The notes below the pieces were generated by a model, which saw only the letters and a list, made by a program, of their open reading frames with translations, was not told where the DNA came from and ran no database searches. A program made the translations under genes and the position numbers. Of a stretch of 64,000 bases of DNA, positions 63,577 through 64,000 are shown piece after piece. The DNA lies in assembly GCA_963920705.1 (NCBI GenBank), contig OY987233.1:310001-374000 (forward strand), written 5' to 3'. The stretch is from Odiellus spinosus (Eukaryota; Arthropoda; Arachnida; Opiliones; Phalangiidae). Within the stretch, counting starts at the first letter, position 1. Each line of letters opens with the position of its first letter.

Positions 63577-64000
63577 CAAATTTGTGGATCTACACTTTGC
63601 AAATTTGTGGATCTACACTTGCAAATTTGTGGATTTACACTTGGCAAATTCGTGGATCTACACTTTGCAAATTTGTGGATCTACACTTGGGAAATTTGTG
63701 GATCTACACTTGGGAAATTTGTGGATCTACACTTGGGTAATTTGTGGATCTACACTTGGGAAATTTGTGTATCTACACTTGCGAAATTTGTGGATCTACA
63801 CTTGCGAAATTTGTGGATCTACACTTGGGAAATTTGTGGATTTATACTTGGGAAATTTGTGGATTTATCCTTGGGAAATTTGTGGATTTATACTTGGGAA
63901 ATTTGTGGATTTATACTTGGGAAATTTGTGGATTTATATTTGGGAAATTTGTTTATTTATACTTGGGAAATTTGTGGATTTATACTAGGAAAATTTGTGG

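Larger units (their letters stand above)
1..64000 (+). repeat. 23-bp satellite array filling the window
   Basis: The sequence is a head-to-tail array of a 23-bp unit from first to last base. The consensus type A unit is TTTGTGGATCTA then CACTTGGGAAA: 8 T, 6 A, 6 G and 3 C, or 39% GC. No inverted unit and no non-repeat stretch was seen. Most units differ from consensus at 0-3 positions, and most length changes are 1-3 bases. The consensus contains no CpG and one GATC. Position in the chromosome (centromeric, subtelomeric, interstitial) cannot be told from the sequence. The organism is taken to be eukaryotic because of array size and nested higher-order structure. That is an inference. Confidence 0.97.
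61864..64000 (+). repeat. Divergent right end with landmarks R7 and R8
   Basis: Has more private variants than its neighbours: GGATCTTAACTTGG near 61,944, TTCGTGGATC near 62,509 and 63,650, 22-bp ACTTGCAAATTTG units near 62,477 and 63,617, GAAATTAGTGG near 62,759, and a truncated unit GATCTACAAATTTGTGGG near 63,183. The array continues past the window end inside a type B block. Confidence 0.8.

Noticed and set aside
1..64000. CRISPR array
   Set aside because: Unit length of 23 bp might suggest short repeats, but there are no unique spacers. The repeat is contiguous.
1..64000. Telomere-like or simple-sequence repeat
   Set aside because: The unit is 23 bp with mixed composition. No TTAGGG-like or other short telomeric motif runs are present.
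1..64000. CENP-B box
   Set aside because: No TTCG...CGGG pattern of the known box was seen in the consensus or in recurrent variants.
1..64000. tRNA, rRNA or other RNA genes
   Set aside because: No departure from the 23-bp repeat long enough to hold one was found.

Overview
The whole 64,000-base window is one uninterrupted tandem array of a 23-bp monomer, about 2,780 head-to-tail units, all in the same orientation. The commonest form (type A) reads TTTGTGGATCTA followed by CACTTGGGAAA. No unique-sequence island, RNA gene, transposon or credible protein-coding gene is visible. Both window ends lie inside the array, so the locus is longer than 64 kb. This size, the nested higher-order repeats and the near absence of CpG point to satellite DNA of a eukaryotic chromosome. 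I cannot name the organism or the satellite family.

The array is built from a few monomer variants laid down in blocks. Type A has GATCTACAC. Type B has GATTTATAC. Type C has a GAC...GGGACATTT pattern and carries an in-frame TAG. Type D has GGCAAATTT in place of GGGAAATTT. A divergent landmark containing CTATACAAAGCAAAATTTGG recurs in two versions: the left version (L1-L7) at 1.1-10.3 kb and the right version (R1-R8) at 35.9-63.6 kb. An AAACTTTAAAAATTTG marker is confined to the first 13 kb. Extra-T (24-bp) D units and type C units mark the left-type domain. One-T-deleted GGATTATAC units mark the right-type domain, which begins near 35.2 kb. A second stretch of left-type sequence at 43.3-47.4 kb comes from a large duplication.

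On top of this sit at least eight directly adjacent segmental tandem duplications. Their periods are 1,912/1,935 bp (10.5-14.4 kb), 2,328 bp (14.0-18.7), 3,202 bp (17.7-24.1), 1,242 bp (30.0-32.5), 1,721 bp (35.2-38.6), 874 bp (43.7-45.5), 1,905/1,974 bp (47.4-51.3) and 1,860 bp (58.1-61.9). Several are identical or nearly so, which suggests recent unequal exchange or, less likely, assembly duplication. A larger duplication makes 32.1-43.3 kb collinear with 43.3-58.0 kb.

Long open frames, up to 946 codons, exist in all three forward frames. They arise because the 23-bp unit has no stop codon in any phase and 23 is not a multiple of 3. Every forward frame therefore reads the same 23-residue repeat peptide. 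The reverse strand has a stop every 69 bp in each frame. I treat these frames as a by-product of the satellite, not as genes.
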